Source: Hemibagrus wyckioides
Lineage: Eukaryota; Chordata; Actinopteri; Siluriformes; Bagridae
NCBI RefSeq assembly: GCF_019097595.1
Contig: NC_080710.1
Location: 14,034,280 to 14,098,279, forward strand
Direction of reading: 5' to 3'
Length of the DNA stretch: 64,000 nt
Shown here: positions 45,149 to 64,000 of the stretch, in pieces
Layout of the letters: each line of letters opens with the position of its first letter
Position numbering within the stretch: the first letter of the stretch is position 1
Notes under the pieces: model-generated
What the model saw: the letters and a program-made list of their open reading frames with translations, nothing else
Databases searched by the model: none
What the model was told of the DNA's origin: nothing
Translations under genes and position numbers: made by a program

Positions 45149-45150
45149 TA
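45062..45150. repeat. (GATA)n microsatellite abutting the RTE 3' end
   Basis: About 21 perfect GATA units begin inside the right-hand target duplication of the RTE element. The left-hand duplication has only two to three units. Confidence 0.95.
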
Positions 45151-45399
45151 AAATTACTACTTGATACATTTGTAAAATAAACAGCATTGCTCGACAGTGG
45201 ATGTCCAAATTCATCCTTTAAAACTGTGACAAGACTGGAAACAATCCAAATCTTGCAAGCTGACTTTGTACCACCACCAGCAGCTCTGCAGGCATTCAGC
45301 AGATCCTAACCCTTTTCACTGTAATTAATATTCCACGAAAGCAAAATATTTAGGCATCAAGTCAATGTATAGTATTAAAATACCGAGAATCACACAGTC

Positions 45400-45572
45400 C
45401 GTGCACTTGGTCCTGCCACGGACCCTATGGTTAGTGGTTATCCTGCAGGGGGCGGTACTGTTTATTTCAGTCTCCAGTCTTCGCGGAAGGAAATGTTTGT
45501 AACACCCGCCAAACGTTATTTTATTGTGGCTCGGTTTGCTAGCTACTGATGGCTACTAATATCAATATACGG
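45400..45572 (+). promoter_or_regulatory. gon4l: putative gon4l promoter and non-coding first exon with upstream ATG
   Basis: A GGGGGCGG box lies near 45448 and CpG content rises after the RTE/GATA block. A donor GTAAGC at 45573 follows an ATG at 45549 (reading MATNINIR). If this exon joins the acceptor at 47231, that upstream ATG reads out of frame past the main ATG and stops shortly after, so it would be an overlapping upstream ORF rather than the gon4l start. The transcription start is not defined. Confidence 0.45.
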
Positions 45573-47231
45573 GTAAGCAGTTTATTATTTTCATAAATGA
45601 ATGAATGGAAAGCTGCTACATATTACAGAGAAGGTACTGTTTCCTAAAAGCACTTTGAGGTAGAAATGTACAGTATATGGTAAGCTTAGCTAGCTTTGTG
45701 TCTGTTGTTTACTAACTAAGCTGCTCTGCTGTCTTTGAAAGCTTGATCGAGGACCGGGTTTGTACCATCAAGGAAATAAGGAATATTTCAGTGATTCAGT
45801 CCACCTGCTTAAAAAACATTCCCCTAGATATTTCTCTAATTGTAGTTCATTCAGAACACCAGAATCTAGTTAGCCCATCTACCTTATATCAGACTATACA
45901 TGGGCTAAATTTAAGAGTGGACACTGAATTGTAGGTTTTTAATGACAGTCCCTCAGATTTTGGTCATCACCCCATAGTGTCTCATGACCATCGATTTTGG
46001 TGGGGAAAGACAACATTAATTAATACATAATCTTAAAAAGTCTAGAAGCTGTCATACATATCTTATTCTATAGACTTCCATCTAGTGAATTTTACGTAAT
46101 CCCTTGAGAAGCAGTTAAGAGTAAACGAAATAAAATAATCCATACAGACTAGCGACTCTTATTAAAGGGTTTTAGATGTAACTCTGTTCAATATAATATC
46201 GTTGCCAGATCTCAACAACTCCACAGTAAACTACAGTTCATAAACCACACAAACTGGGTTTTGGTGATATTTTCTTGGTTTTCTTTATTCTTTGCGTGTG
46301 AAAACTGTATTTCTGATGTAGACTTTATAATAAACTCAACCTTCACCTTGCCCTCTTCTAATCTTTTCAAAATATCACACAATAGAAATGGTCGTGTACA
46401 TCATAGACTCATGCATTGACTCATACTACTTTTCATTTTCGTTGCAAAGCATTACATTTAATTTGGATTGTTTGCAATGAAACTAGGTTTTGTTGAGTTT
46501 TTGTTGTTGTTGTTTTGTTTTTTGTTTTGTTTACTAGCCCACATTTACAACCCTGTTATTAATGGCTCTATTTGCTCTGTGGACCAAATAGCAATCTTAA
46601 AAAAAAAAAAAATTAATAAGTGATATTACATATCTTTTTAAGTGGAATTTAACACACACAAATGTTTCTATGGACGAATCACCTCCATCATAAGCCATAT
46701 GTACTTCATAGTCCAGCTAGAAAAACCCTAGGTACCCTGACAGTAAAGGGTTTACAATAAAGAGTTTTCCTCCTGGATTCCTCTCCCAGTCCAAAGATGT
46801 GCGTTTTAGGCCGATTGGCATCTCAGAATTTTCTAGTGTGTGTGTGCGATTGTGTCCTGTGATGAGCTGGAACCCCGTACAGGGTATCCCTCGCCTTGTG
46901 CCCCAGAGACCCTGGGATAGGGACCATGCTTGTTGTGACCCTGTGTAGGATAAGCTGTTCAGAAGATGATGGATGTAATTTAAAGTGGTTTAGATCATTT
47001 TTAATTAAACCACATCTTCCAAACTTTTGTCTTGAAGTATCCCCTGTCTTGTACATTTTAGTATTCCACTAATCAGCTAATGTGAAGCCTGTTGTTTATC
47101 ATTGTAATGATTTTCACTTATCATTCTAACCTTAAATTATTTTTGTCAGTGAAAACGCTGGTTCAGCATCTGGGTAAAAAAAAATTCACTACTGCAATGC
47201 ATCTCTTTTTGTCTCTTTTCATTCCACTTAG
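45573..47231 (+). other. gon4l: gon4l intron 1
   Basis: Non-coding as far as I can see. It contains one copy of a dispersed fish repeat (about 46785-46975) and a short GTT/GTTTT-rich run near 46500-46535. Ends in a usable acceptor CACTTAG. Confidence 0.5.
46785..46975 (+). repeat. dispersed fish repeat (CCAAAGATGTGCGTTTTAGG type)
   Basis: Contains CAGTCCAAAGATGTGCG, then GATTGTGTCCTGTGATGAGC, CCCGTACAGGGTATCCC and GACCCTGTGTAGGATAAGC. The same blocks recur at 28700-28830 and, more degraded, at 560-690. It is a common interspersed sequence in fish, class not established here. Confidence 0.6.
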
Positions 47232-47238
47232 AAGCGAG

Positions 47239-63982
<16,744 letters not shown>

Positions 63983-64000
63983 CACACACATCTCTGAGAG

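Overview
The window is vertebrate nuclear DNA, almost certainly from a teleost fish. The genes are split by GT-AG introns, the proteins are clear vertebrate orthologues, and the repeats are typical fish ones (internally deleted Tc1-like elements, RTE and CR1/L2-type LINEs, tRNA-derived SINEs, a hAT element, GATA/GACA arrays). An otophysan such as a catfish is plausible, but sequence reading alone does not prove it.

Three multi-exon genes were reconstructed by joining exons at splice sites and checking that the reading phase closes at every junction. (1) crtc2 lies on the minus strand, 28005 to 11365, with 14 coding exons and about 822 aa. It encodes a CREB-regulated transcription coactivator with its CREB-binding N-terminus, kinase/14-3-3 serine sites and C-terminal activation domain. 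(2) A divergent cytoplasmic poly(A)-binding protein gene lies on the minus strand, 37423 to 32843, with 8 coding exons and about 733 aa. It keeps RRM1, RRM2 and the C-terminal MLLE domain, but RRM3-RRM4 are replaced by about 330 residues of Pro-Val-Lys heptad repeats, and it gains a basic tail. This is the most unusual gene here. (3) gon4l (zebrafish udu) lies on the plus strand, 47239 to 63982, with 30 coding exons and about 2192 aa. It is a chromatin corepressor with a PAH domain and a C-terminal SANT/Myb domain. CRTC2 and GON4L both lie in human 1q21-q22, so the linkage agrees with old vertebrate synteny.

Region by region: 1-3.7 kb holds no recognised gene. Around 3.7-3.95 kb there may be the first exon and promoter of a minus-strand gene lying off the left edge. 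A GATA/GACA array is at 4.3-4.74 kb. 5.3-11.36 kb is downstream of crtc2 (perhaps partly its 3' UTR) and contains a 1.55-kb minisatellite. 11.4-28.0 kb is crtc2, with a Tc1-like element in intron 12 and a 7-kb first intron. 28.3-32.7 kb is repeat-rich: LINE tail, Tc1-like element, Gly-tRNA SINE with perfect target duplications, L1 ORF1 fragment, a relic copy of the PABP terminal exon, and a diverged tandem repeat of about 160 bp. 32.8-37.4 kb is the PABP-like gene. 39.3-45.15 kb is transposons: Tc1-like, CR1/L2-type LINE, and a nearly complete but broken RTE element with target duplications. 45.4-64 kb is gon4l, whose intron 14 carries a complete hAT-type element.

The genes do not form an operon-like unit. 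All act in the nucleus or on mRNA (CREB co-activation, poly(A) binding, chromatin repression), but the sequence shows no direct functional link between them.
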